NCBI GenBank assembly: GCA_964570325.1 | Contig: CAZMXS010000017.1 | Span: 1 to 64,000 of the forward strand | Length of the DNA: 64,000 nt | DNA from: CAZMXS01 sp964570325 | GTDB lineage: Bacteria; Verrucomicrobiota; Kiritimatiellia; CAIQIC01; CAZMXS01 | Reading direction: 5' to 3' | Shown: piece by piece, positions 36,064-45,500 of the stretch | Layout of the letters: each line of letters starts with the position of its first letter | Position numbering within the stretch: position 1 is the stretch's first letter | Notes under the pieces: generated by a model | The model's database searches: none | Seen by the model: the letters and a program-made list of their open reading frames with translations, nothing else | What the model was told of the DNA's origin: nothing | Translations under genes and position numbers: made by a program

Positions 36064-37104
36064 ATGGCTGATCAGAATCGCCAACCGCAACAAGGCGCGG
36101 AACCGCCCAAGATCAGGTTGAACGGGAACGGCAAGGCGTCGCCCCCGGCCGCGCCAGCCAGCCAGCAACCGAAGAAAGAGACTTCGCGGATTCCGTTGAC
36201 CGCGCCTACCGCAGTCCCCGCATCCAAATCAGACACCAGCCGGATTTCACAGACCGCGCCCACCACCCCGGCCGCCATTCCGCCAACCCAGTCCAAGAAA
36301 GACACTTCGCGCATCAGCTTGACATCCGCCGTTGCGCCGCCCAAAGGTGGCCGGCCGGCGACCATCAAGACCACGCCGGATGAACCCAAGAAAGCCACGG
36401 CGCGCGTCGCCCTGCCGACTGATCAAATCCGGCCGATGTCCGAGACTTCCCGGATCGAAGCCACGAAGAAGAGCACGGTGCGGGTTCAGATTGAGGACGC
36501 CGCCAAGGGCGACACGCAGCAGATTCTGCTGCAGCGGCAGAAGGCAGCGGCCTCTCCGGAAGGCAAGACGCGGACCTCGCAAATCAATATCAACGAGATC
36601 CTGCCGGGCGAAGACCAGGACATTTTCAAGCGGCGCACCACGCTGCTCGATCCCAGTAAATACGGCGCGGCGGCCGCGGCGCCCGCGGCGCCGACGCCGA
36701 TTCCGCGCACGATCCGGATCAAGGAAGGCCCGCCGACCACTACATTCCAGAAACCGCAGGAAGCCCCCCCCGCCGCCGTAGTCCCTCTGGCAGCGCCGGA
36801 AGTTGAGGTGGCACGCAAGAGCGAGACTTCGCGCATCGAACTGCCGCCGGAGGCCGGCGCGGCACAGCCACCCACGCGGCGCAAGACCATCCGCATCAAA
36901 CGGCCGGAAGGCGGCACCGGCACCAAGACGCTGATTGTCGCCCGGCCTGAGGATGCGGATGAATCATCCGAGCCGACAATCACGTTCAAACCGCAGGCGG
37001 AGTTGGGCGCGCTCTGGTCACTGGTGGCGTTGGCGACGCTGCTGATCACGGCGGGCGTGATTACGTACCAGATTCTCGCGCTGAATAATCTGTCGGGATT
37101 TTAA
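36064..37104 (+). CDS. Low-complexity membrane-tethered protein with repeated TSRI motifs
   Basis: 346 residues. Residues 1-300 are Pro/Ala/Lys-rich and carry at least a dozen spaced copies of a short motif close to K/E-D/T-S-R-I followed by a hydrophobic residue (ETSRIPL, DTSRISQ, DTSRISL, TARVAL, ETSRIEA, TVRVQI, TIRIKE, ETSRIEL, TIRIKR). One membrane helix lies near the C terminus (about 313-335), placing the repeats in the cytoplasm or periplasm. AAGGAG upstream fixes the start. Thioredoxin follows 26 bases on. The motif spacing suggests repeated phosphorylation or peptide-docking sites, but no function is known. Confidence 0.7.
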   Translation: MADQNRQPQQGAEPPKIRLNGNGKASPPAAPASQQPKKETSRIPLTAPTAVPASKSDTSRISQTAPTTPAAIPPTQSKKDTSRISLTSAVAPPKGGRPATIKTTPDEPKKATARVALPTDQIRPMSETSRIEATKKSTVRVQIEDAAKGDTQQILLQRQKAAASPEGKTRTSQININEILPGEDQDIFKRRTTLLDPSKYGAAAAAPAAPTPIPRTIRIKEGPPTTTFQKPQEAPPAAVVPLAAPEVEVARKSETSRIELPPEAGAAQPPTRRKTIRIKRPEGGTGTKTLIVARPEDADESSEPTITFKPQAELGALWSLVALATLLITAGVITYQILALNNLSGF

Positions 37105-37130
37105 GGCTTCCAAGCAGAGGAGGACGACTC

Positions 37131-37466
37131 ATGGCTGAAGCGAATGTTGTGCATGTGACCGCCGAAAATTGGCAGTCGGAAGTTATTGATTCCCAGACCC
37201 CGGTGCTGGTGGATTTCTGGGCGCCTTGGTGCGGGCCGTGCAAAGCGATCGCGCCGGAACTGGAGAAAGTCGCGTCCGAGCTGACGGGCCGGCTGAAAGT
37301 GGCTAAAGTCAACGTGGATGAAGCCCCCGACCTGGCAGGTCAATTCGGTATTCGCTCCATCCCCACCCTGCTGATCATGAAGAGCGGCAATGTGCAACAG
37401 CAGATGGTGGGCGCCATGAGCGCGACCGCGCTCAAGGCCAAGGTTGAGCCCTTCCTCAGCGCCTGA
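37131..37466 (+). CDS. trxA: Thioredoxin
   Basis: 111 residues with the canonical active site WCGPC (Cys34, Cys37), the buried Asp in VLVDFWAP and the cis-Pro in SIPTLLIM. It is a general disulfide reductant served by thioredoxin reductase. It lacks a signal peptide, so it acts in the cytoplasm. GAGGAGG upstream gives a strong ribosome site; the gene may be co-transcribed with the TSRI-repeat protein. Confidence 0.96.
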   Translation: MAEANVVHVTAENWQSEVIDSQTPVLVDFWAPWCGPCKAIAPELEKVASELTGRLKVAKVNVDEAPDLAGQFGIRSIPTLLIMKSGNVQQQMVGAMSATALKAKVEPFLSA

Positions 37467-37709
37467 CGTGGTCGCGCCCGGCCGAAAACCACGCCAAACG
37501 CAAAGCTGTAGCCAAGATGCGGAACCGCAAATTGGGCGTATTCGCGGCTGAACAAGAAAAGCCTTGTTCGCCATACTCACGAGCGTAAGCAAACGGGCAA
37601 TCATTAGCGGGTATTCTTGTCGCAAACGGCGTTGTTGGCCGGCCTGGCGAGGGTTTGGCCGCTGTCTGGAAAAACAAAGGCTGGCTGACCTTCTTCGGGA
37701 TAGCCACTA

Positions 37710-38036
37710 TTACGTTTGGTCCATCTTCTCGCCGACTTTTTGGATACGGATCGTCCGGCCGATAAGCGCCAAAGCGAGCAAGCCCATCCAGGTTACGATC
37801 TGGAATATCCTTTTGTGAGGCAGGATCCAAAGCAGCGTGAACAACCCCACAAAATAAACAACAATACTAAGCGTGTAGAGACGAAAAGGCCATTTCCCCA
37901 GAATAAGGAAAGCCTGACATTGCGGGCATCGGCCAACCTTCCGCACCAATCCAAGCAATCCAGTTAATTCCTGGCGTTCACCCCAGGCAAGATGATAGCC
38001 GCATTCCGGACACGCATTGCTTGAGCGATGACTCAT
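37710..38036 (-). CDS. Small zinc-ribbon membrane protein
   Basis: 108 residues. The N-terminal third is a zinc ribbon with CPECGY and CPQCQA 30 residues apart; two membrane helices follow (about 54-72 and 79-96). Its ATG overlaps the TGA of rph, so it is translated in the same unit. It has no recognised family; the layout resembles small sensor or scaffold proteins. The 243 bases between its end and thioredoxin hold only a weak hairpin. Confidence 0.65.
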   Translation of the reverse strand: MSHRSSNACPECGYHLAWGERQELTGLLGLVRKVGRCPQCQAFLILGKWPFRLYTLSIVVYFVGLFTLLWILPHKRIFQIVTWMGLLALALIGRTIRIQKVGEKMDQT

Positions 38037-38794
38037 CGTTCATCCTTCCGAACATCGGAATGGCTGGAGTCCTTCTGAATTTTCAGCAACTGGCGAATAC
38101 CCTTGCGGGCCAGATTCAGCATCTGCTCCAGTTGCTCCGCTGTAAAGGGGTGATGCTCCGCCGTGCCCTGGACCTCGACAAAGCTGCCGGCGCCATTCAT
38201 TACCACGTTCATATCCACGGCGGCTGCGACGTCCTCCGCATAGCAGAGGTCCAGCACCGGCCGATCCGCCACCATTCCGACGCTGACCGCCGCCACCATA
38301 TCCACAATCGGGTCGTCGGTCAGTTTCCGCTCCCGAAGCAGCCGGTCCACCGCGAGCCGCAGGGCCAGGCATGCGCCAGTGACGGCGGCAGTCCGCGTGC
38401 CGCCATCCGCCTGCAAGACATCGCAGTCCGCCCAGATCGTCCGCGCGCCCAGCTTCTGAAGATCAACCGCAGCCCGCAGCGAACGGCCAATCAGGCGCTG
38501 TATCTCCTGCGTGCGTCCGCTGACGCGACCGGCCGTCGCCTCGCGCTGTGTGCGCGTGCCCGTGGCATAAGGCAGCAGGCTGTATTCGGCAGTGATCCAG
38601 CCGCCGGCTACCTTTTGTTCCCGCATCCACCGCGGCACGGTGTCTTCGATCGTCACGCCGCAGATCACCCGGGTGCCACCCATGCGGATCAGCACAGAAC
38701 CGGTGGCGGCGGGCGCGATGTCCCGCGTGATCTCAACGGGGCGCAACTGGTCGGCTCGGCGGCCGTCCGGCCGATGTATGGCATGGGTATTCAT
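38033..38794 (-). CDS. rph: Ribonuclease PH
   Basis: 253 residues, slightly longer than the usual 240, with an N-terminal RPDGRRADQLRPVEIT block and a phosphate-site region GRTQEIQRLIGRSLRAAVD. It also carries DCDVLQADGGTRTAAVTGA, typical of RNase PH. It trims tRNA 3' tails by phosphorolysis. The ATG at 38794 lies only six bases after a tRNA gene, and no ribosome site fits between them. The transcript probably includes the tRNA. The zinc-ribbon protein gene overlaps its end. Confidence 0.92.
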   Translation of the reverse strand: MNTHAIHRPDGRRADQLRPVEITRDIAPAATGSVLIRMGGTRVICGVTIEDTVPRWMREQKVAGGWITAEYSLLPYATGTRTQREATAGRVSGRTQEIQRLIGRSLRAAVDLQKLGARTIWADCDVLQADGGTRTAAVTGACLALRLAVDRLLRERKLTDDPIVDMVAAVSVGMVADRPVLDLCYAEDVAAAVDMNVVMNGAGSFVEVQGTAEHHPFTAEQLEQMLNLARKGIRQLLKIQKDSSHSDVRKDER

Positions 38795-38800
38795 GCGGTC

Positions 38801-38877
38801 TGGTGTGCCTGGCGGGAGTTGAACCCACAACCTTTGGCTCCGGAGGACCACGCTCTGGCCAGTTGCGCTACAGGGAC
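38801..38877 (-). tRNA. tRNA-Arg (anticodon CCG), possibly degenerate
   Basis: A 77-base cloverleaf ending in encoded CCA. The acceptor stem pairs at six of seven positions (C3 faces C70). The D-arm is GCGC/GAGC with the GG pair in the loop, and the T-arm is GTGGG/CCCGC around TTCAACT. The anticodon loop CUCCGGA gives CCG (Arg). The anticodon stem is poor: TGGTC against GCCAA has two mismatches, whereas an ordinary relative would have TTGGT. An alternative fold is a 4-bp stem with an 8-base loop. It may be a decayed copy or contain sequencing errors. It lies six bases before the rph start. Confidence 0.7.
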
Positions 38878-38940
38878 ACGGTTCGTAACCGGCGCGGCAG
38901 CTTCTGCGCGATTTCGCGCCGGTTGTCCAGTCGCGAAACT

Positions 38941-40020
38941 TCAGCCGTTCCGCTTCTCGAAATCCTTCATGAACGCCACCAGCGCGTCAATGCCGGCCAT
39001 CGGGAATGCGTTGTAGATCGAGGCGCGAATGCCGCCAACGGAGCGATGGCCCTTTAACCCTTTCAGTTTCTGGGTTGAGGCCTCCTTAATGAACTGCTCC
39101 TCCAACGCCTCATTCGGCAGGCGGAAGGTCACGTTCATGTCGGATCGGAATTCCTTGACGGCCGTCCCCTTGTAGAACGATGAACCATCAATTGCGGCAT
39201 AAACCTTGGCCGCTTTCTCGGCGTTCAACCGGGCCATCGCGTCCATCCCGCCATTCTTGAGCAGCCAGCGTGTGACCAGCATCACCATGAAAATGCTCCA
39301 GCACGGCGGCGTGTTATGAAGCGAGTTCTCCTCCACGAAGGTCTTGTAACGGAAGATGATCGGAATCTTCTCGGAACCCTTCGCCGCCCAATCCTTGCGA
39401 ATAATGACCACCACCACCCCGGCCGGGCCGATGTTCTTCTGCGCGCCGGCGTAGATCAGGCCGAAGCGGGAAATATCTATGGGCCGCGACATGAAGTCCG
39501 ACGACATATCCGCCACCAGCGGGGCTTCCGTCTGCGGGAATTCCTTCATCTGGGTGCCGGCAATGGTCTCATTGGAGGTGACATGAACATAGGCGGCGCC
39601 GGGGTTGAACTTCAGGCTGGACAGCGCCGGCATCCGGGTCGGGATATCCTTGGCGGTATCGGCAATGACGTTCACCTTGCCGATCAATTTGGCCTCCTTG
39701 ACCGCCTTCGAACCCCAAGCGCCGGCGTTGACGTAATCCGCCGACTGCCCCTCGCCCAGGAAGTTCATCGGCACGAGGGCGAACTGGCCGCAGGCCCCGC
39801 CCTGCATGAACAGGACCGCATGCGTGTCGGGCACATTCAGGATTTTCTTGATATTCTCGATGGCCTCATTATGCACCGCCTCATACTCTTTCCCGCGATG
39901 GCTCATCTCCATGATGGACATGCCGGAGCCCTTGTAATCCACCAGATCGGCCTGGGCTTGCTCCAATACCTCCAGCGGTAAAACGGCGGGGCCGGCACTG
40001 AAATTGAATACTCTGCTCAT
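38941..40020 (-). CDS. serC: Phosphoserine aminotransferase
   Basis: 359 residues, normal for SerC, which converts 3-phosphohydroxypyruvate to phosphoserine with glutamate. It starts FNFSAGPAVLP, shows MSHRGKEYEAVH and the PLP lysine Lys195 in YAGAQKNIGPAG, and ends HRSVGGIRASIYNAFP. AAGGAAGG precedes the start. It uses the same 3-phosphoglycerate pool as the mutase and the GpgS enzymes in this window, but no other serine-pathway gene is nearby. Confidence 0.96.
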   Translation of the reverse strand: MSRVFNFSAGPAVLPLEVLEQAQADLVDYKGSGMSIMEMSHRGKEYEAVHNEAIENIKKILNVPDTHAVLFMQGGACGQFALVPMNFLGEGQSADYVNAGAWGSKAVKEAKLIGKVNVIADTAKDIPTRMPALSSLKFNPGAAYVHVTSNETIAGTQMKEFPQTEAPLVADMSSDFMSRPIDISRFGLIYAGAQKNIGPAGVVVVIIRKDWAAKGSEKIPIIFRYKTFVEENSLHNTPPCWSIFMVMLVTRWLLKNGGMDAMARLNAEKAAKVYAAIDGSSFYKGTAVKEFRSDMNVTFRLPNEALEEQFIKEASTQKLKGLKGHRSVGGIRASIYNAFPMAGIDALVAFMKDFEKRNG

Positions 40021-40115
40021 GTTCCTTCCTTTCCTTGGTTGAGTTGCGAGTCAGACATTGTTTTTTTATCATCATTTTAATAGTCTTTCAACTTTGACAC
40101 GCTGTTTTTTTGGGT

Positions 40116-41465
40116 ATGCGCACGCTGGATAACATCTTTCAACTGACCGCCAACGGGACGAATGTCCGAACCGAGGTGCTCGCCGGCATCACCACCTTTC
40201 TGACCATGGCCTATATCATTTTCGTCCAGCCGGCGGTGCTGACGACGGATTTCGCCGGCCAGCCAACAGGCATGGATTTTGGCGCGGTTCTGCTAGCCAC
40301 CTGTATTTCCGCCGCGCTGGCCACCACGTTGATGGGCCTGCTGGCCCGCTATCCCATCGCGCTGGCGCCCGGCATGGGGGAGAACTTCTTCTTCGTCTCC
40401 GTTGTCATGGCGCTGACCGCGCTGGGTTTCAAGGACGCCTGGCGGGTCGCGCTGGCGATTGTTTTCCTCTCGGGAGCGGTGTTCATGCTGCTCTCCGTCG
40501 TCCGCCTGCGCGAGGCGGTCATTGACGGCATCAGCCCGAGCATGTGCAACGGCATTGCCGCCGGTATCGGGCTGCTCATCGCCTTCATCGGATTGCGCAA
40601 TGGGCAGATCATTGTGGGGAATCCCGGCACGCTGGTCAGCCTGAATACTCATATTCCCATCGCCGATTTCCTCGTCTTCGCGTTCGGCCTGCTGGTGACG
40701 GCCGTCCTGCATACGCGGCGGGTGCGCGGCTCCATTCTGATCGGCATTCTCGCCGCCATGCTGCTGGCCGCGCTGCTGGGCAAAGTGAAGTTCACCGGCA
40801 TTGTCGGCCTCCCCAGGATTCAGCAAAGCGGCATCCTGCAAATGGATTTCAACCAGGTCTTCTCATTGAAGTGCCTGCCATTCATCCTGGTCTTCCTGTT
40901 CATGGATTTGTTCGACACGGTCGGCACACTGGTTGGAGTTTCAGAGCAAGCCGGCTTGATCCGGCCGGACCACAAGCTGCCGCGCGCCTCGCAAGCGCTC
41001 TTCGCGGACGCCGCCGGGACCGTGGTCGGCGCGACACTGGGAACCAGCACGGTCACCAGTTTCATCGAAAGCGCCACCGGTGTCGAACAGGGCGGGCGGA
41101 CGGGATTGACGGCGCTGACCACAGCGGCGCTGTTCCTGCTGGCGATCTTCTTCAGTCCGCTGATCGCGATGGTCGGCAACTACGCCCCGATCACGGCCGC
41201 GTCATTGATTGTGGTGGGCGCCCTGATGATGCAAAACGCGCGCAAGATCAACTGGGAGGATTTCAGCGAGGCAATACCCTCTTTCCTGATGATCGTCGGC
41301 ATTCCCCTGTCGTACTCCATCGCGGACGGGTTGGCGCTGGGGTTCGTCAGCTATCCGCTGGTGAAACTGCTCAGCGGCCGGGGCCGCGAAGTGAAATGGC
41401 CGATGTATGTGCTGGCGGTAGTGCTGGGCTTGTACTTTGTTTTCGTCCGCGCGCGGCTGGGCTAA
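40116..41465 (+). CDS. NCS2-family purine permease, AzgA-like
   Basis: 449 residues with about twelve membrane helices. It carries the AzgA-type signatures TEVLAGITTFLTMAYIIFVQP, ALAPGMGENFFF and MDLFDTVGTLVGVSEQAG, in which the Asp and Thr residues belong to the substrate region. It also has TSTVTSFIESATGVEQGGRTG. The family imports adenine, guanine or hypoxanthine by proton symport. The ATG at 40116 is preferred to a TTG two codons earlier. The promoter region of 95 bases upstream is T-rich. Confidence 0.92.
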   Translation: MRTLDNIFQLTANGTNVRTEVLAGITTFLTMAYIIFVQPAVLTTDFAGQPTGMDFGAVLLATCISAALATTLMGLLARYPIALAPGMGENFFFVSVVMALTALGFKDAWRVALAIVFLSGAVFMLLSVVRLREAVIDGISPSMCNGIAAGIGLLIAFIGLRNGQIIVGNPGTLVSLNTHIPIADFLVFAFGLLVTAVLHTRRVRGSILIGILAAMLLAALLGKVKFTGIVGLPRIQQSGILQMDFNQVFSLKCLPFILVFLFMDLFDTVGTLVGVSEQAGLIRPDHKLPRASQALFADAAGTVVGATLGTSTVTSFIESATGVEQGGRTGLTALTTAALFLLAIFFSPLIAMVGNYAPITAASLIVVGALMMQNARKINWEDFSEAIPSFLMIVGIPLSYSIADGLALGFVSYPLVKLLSGRGREVKWPMYVLAVVLGLYFVFVRARLG

Positions 41466-41665
41466 AGCCTTTCGGTTCAGATTCGGCACGCTGGGCGCAC
41501 AGGCAGCTTACCCGTTTTTGCCATCAACTCATTGCCGAATCCTGCACTGCGTGAAACCGGCGCCCCGCGCCGAAATACTTGTTTTTTTCTTGTGGAGCCG
41601 CGCGTCGGTCCCGGATATTATCAAGGTAATGGCGCGTACGCTTGGCAGCGCCCCAGATAGAGATC

Positions 41666-42517
41666 ATGATTATCCGCGCGGCAATCATCGCGGTGCTGAT
41701 CGGGCTGGCCGGCCAACCGGCTTGGGCCGCCAAAAAATGGCGCACCTATGAAAATTGCACGCTGATCCCGCACGACGCGAATGACGGCGACAGCTTCCAT
41801 GTCCGGGTCAACAAGCGCCATTATATCTTTCGGCTCTACTTTGCCGACACGCCGGAAACCGATGATAGCCTGCCCGAACGGGTGGCCGAGCAGGCCGCCT
41901 ATTTCGGGTTAGATCCCAAAACCACAATCCAGGTCGGCAAACAGGCCAAGGAGTTCACGGCCAATTTTCTCAAGAACGGGTTCACGGTCTACAGCCGTCT
42001 TCAGGACGCTCTGGGCCGGAGCGACCGCGACCGCGATTACGCCTTCGTTGTGGTCGGCGACAAAGATCTGGCTACCGAACTGGTGCGCAACGGCCTGGCC
42101 CGTGTCTATGGCACGCCGACGGATCATCCCGATGGCACCCCGCAGCAAAATCTTTGGTGGCGCCTGAAGTCAGCCGAGCGCGAGGCCAAGCAAATGCGGC
42201 GCGGCGCCTGGGGTATGCCGCAAGCCCCAACCAATCCCTTCGCCCGGGCTACGCCAGTGGCTGCGCCCGGCGCCAACCCAACCCTCCCAGCGGCGGCGGC
42301 CGCCGCGCCGGAGCTTGAGGAACAGAGCCTGGTCCTGCCCCAATCCATCATCGCCTTTTCGCTGCGCGATCCGGGCCAGCAGGTGGGCATCCTGCCGCGC
42401 GGGACGGTGGTGCGAGTGCTGCGGGCCGAGTCGCCGACCATGGCTCGCATCCGTTTCTCCGAGCAAAACGGCAATGTATTTGAAGCCCAGTGCCGCCGGG
42501 CGGATTTGGGTTTGTGA
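41666..42517 (+). CDS. Secreted staphylococcal-nuclease-like protein
   Basis: 283 residues with a signal peptide (about 1-22, ending PAWAAK). The SNase fold spans about 30-190: DANDGDSFHVRV, then FRLYFADTPETDD with the Arg and Glu of the active site, and an Arg in GRSDRDRDYAFV in the position of the second catalytic Arg. A Pro/Ala-rich linker leads to an SH3-like C-terminal segment (QQVGILPRGTVVRVLR). It should degrade extracellular or periplasmic DNA and RNA with calcium. The 200 bases before it hold no gene. Confidence 0.85.
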   Translation: MIIRAAIIAVLIGLAGQPAWAAKKWRTYENCTLIPHDANDGDSFHVRVNKRHYIFRLYFADTPETDDSLPERVAEQAAYFGLDPKTTIQVGKQAKEFTANFLKNGFTVYSRLQDALGRSDRDRDYAFVVVGDKDLATELVRNGLARVYGTPTDHPDGTPQQNLWWRLKSAEREAKQMRRGAWGMPQAPTNPFARATPVAAPGANPTLPAAAAAAPELEEQSLVLPQSIIAFSLRDPGQQVGILPRGTVVRVLRAESPTMARIRFSEQNGNVFEAQCRRADLGL

Positions 42518-42586
42518 CTTGGGGAATAACAAGCCGATCGCGGCGACTTAAAAACGGGATTGCGTCCAAAAAAAAGGGGGGGGGCC

Positions 42587-45500
42587 ATGAATAACAGACT
42601 GATTCAAAGTTTCGCCTTCGCGCTTGTTTTGTCCGCCCTCGGCGCCCTGGCTGACGAACCGCGGCGCATGCCGATCATGCGTGTATCGGGCGCCACCATG
42701 TACGAGTGGGAACTCGCATACCGGGCCATGCCCCAGGCCGTCATTAGCGGGGATCTGCTGGCCAAGTCCGCCAAGGCCGGGGCATATAGCCTGCTCGGCA
42801 ATGTGCGCTACATCGCAGCCGAGCGCAACCAATCAAGCTGCGGCAACTGTTGGATGTGGGCCAGCACCGGCGTGATGGAAAATGAGCTGTACGTCAAACG
42901 CGGCATTTTCGACCGCCTCTCGATCCAGTATTTCGCGCTCTGCGGCACCAAGCCACAGTGCGGCTGCCAGGGCGGCAGTATCAACGATGCGGTAACCTTC
43001 TATTCCAGTAAACGCTTTTGCGTCCCCTGGTCCAACGCCGGCGGCGCGTTCGCCAACGGCGACGGCAACTGCCACGGCACTTGCGGCGGCGTCGCGACCT
43101 CGCCTAACTACCCGATCAACTCGATCCAGGCCGTCAGCGTCAGCACCTACGGTGTCGGCCAGGCCCAGGCGATCGCCAACATGAAGAACATCCTCCTGCA
43201 GAACAAGGCTGCCTACTTCGGCTTTTCGTTCGGCAACGACTCCGACTGGAATCGTTTTAACAACTTCTGGAACAATTCGGACGAAAGCGCGATCTTTGAC
43301 CCCACCCCCGCTTGCGGGCATGCCTGGGTGGAACAGCAGGGCGGCGGGCACGCGGTGCTGCTGGTGGGGTTTAACGACACCGATCCGGCCAACCCATACT
43401 GGCTGCTGCTGAACAGTTGGGGCACCGCCGGCGGCCGCCGGCCCAACGGACTCATGCGCTGGAAAATGAATGTGGACTATGACTGCCAGATAATCCGGAC
43501 CGACGGCAACATTACCATGCACCGCGTGTCCACGTTGAACGTGGATTACGGCGGAATCAGCCTGCCGGCCGTCGCCACTGAACCGGCCACGGCCGTGGCG
43601 GCCAATTCCGCGACGCTCAACGGCACGGTCAACCCGCAGGGCGCGGCTACAACCTATTACTTTCAGTATGGGCTGACCACCGCCTATGGGTCCTCCACGC
43701 CGGGCACCAGCGCCGGCGCCGGCAGCAGCGTCGTCGCGGTCAACGTGCCGGTGCCGAACCTGACGCCGCAGTCCACCTATCATTTCCGCATCGTCGCCGT
43801 GAACGCGGGCGGCACCTCGTACGGCGCCGACCGCACCTTCACCACGACCAGCCCGGGCCCGCCGGCGCCGGAGGTCACCACCCAGCCGGCGTCATCCATC
43901 TCCATCTCATCCGCCATCCTGAACGGCTCGATCAACCCGCGCGGCAGCGAGACGATGTATTTCTTTGAATATGGCCCGACCTTGATGTACGGCTGTAACA
44001 CCGCCACCAGCTCGGCCGGCTCCGGCTCCAGCCCGGTCGCGGTGAATCGCCAGGTCAACAATCTGATCCCATCGCAAGGCTTCCATTGCCGCCTCGTGGC
44101 CTATAGCGCCGGCGGCGGCGTGCTGGGCAACGATATCGCTTTCACTACTCCCAGCCTGCCGACCCAATACACGGTCACGGCCGCGGCCGGCGCCAACGGG
44201 GCCGTCAGCCCCAGCGGGATGCTGACCAACAACGCCGGCAGCAGCCGAACATTCACCGCCGCGCCGAACCCGGGCTACGCGGTTTACTGGTGGACGCTAA
44301 ACAGCCAGCCCGCCCAGTACGGCGGCAATTCATTCACCGTCTCCAACATCCAGGCTGCCCAGACCATCCTCGTTAACTTCACGCTGGCCGCCGCGGCGGA
44401 TGCCTGGGATCCCGGCGACGACCAAGGCACCAACGCAACGCCGCTGATGGGATTGTCCGCCGCCACCAACACCCACGGCCCGCACACGCTCTCATCCGTT
44501 GATCTGGCCGACTGGTTCAAAATCCGGCTCACGAATAACATCAACTATAACTTCAACTCCATCGGCGGCACGGGCGATGATTTCGCCGAATTGTACACTG
44601 ACCCGACCGACACCAACTCGCTCGTGAATTACGACGACGACTCCGGCGGCAANNNNNNNNNNNNNNNNNNNNNNNNNNNNNNNNNNNNNNNNNNNNNNNN
44701 NNNNNNNNNNNNNNNNNNNNNNNNNNNNNNNNNNNNNNNNNNNNNNNNNNNNCGACGACGACTCCGGCGGCAATGGCCAGTTCAGTCTCAACTACATGCC
44801 CACCGCCACCGGCTGGTACTACCTGCGGGTGGAGACCTTTAATTCGGGCGTGGAGGCCGGCTATCATTTCCGTTATCACATCACCAGCCCGTCCGGCCGC
44901 GACGCCTGGGATCCCGGCGACGACACCGGCGCCGGCGCTTCGAACCTGGGCACGCCGACCATCGGCGGCCAGACCCACGGGCCCCATAAGCTATCCGTCG
45001 GAGACGTCTATGATTGGTTTGTCGTCAACCTGGTGGCCGGCCACCACTACAACTTCAACACATCCGGCGGCGCGGGCGACGATTACGCCGCGCTGTTCGG
45101 CGACGCGGAGGGCGCCAACCTGCTGGCGGAAGACGACGATTCGGGCGGGAACAAGCAATTCAGCCTGAACTACACAGCGGAGATCTCCGGCCCGCACTAT
45201 CTGCGCGTGAACACCTATTTCCCGGGACAGAGCGCCGCTTACACGCTGGCGTACCAGGAGCGCCAGAACATAGATCCGCCGCAGCCGGCGATCAACCCCA
45301 ACCCGACCAACGAGGCCGGCAATGTCAGCACCCAGCCAACGCTCACCTGGGCCAACGGCGGCGGGGCCACCGGCTATGAAGTCTGGTTCAGCTACGACGG
45401 CGTCTACCTTTACAAACTCACCAACACCACCGACACCAGTTTCCTGCCGGCCCCGCTGACCCCGGGCAATTACTACTACTGGCAGATTGACTCAACCAAC

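Noticed and set aside
37550..37569. Terminator after thioredoxin (GAACAAG / CTTGTTC)
   Set aside because: The 7-bp stem is AT-rich, lies 84 bases after the stop and has no T run.
42560..44842. Two separate genes at paralogue A (42560-44842 and 44796-46043)
   Set aside because: The split is produced by the 100-N gap; removing the duplicated 21 bases and the N restores one frame, and paralogue B is one continuous gene.
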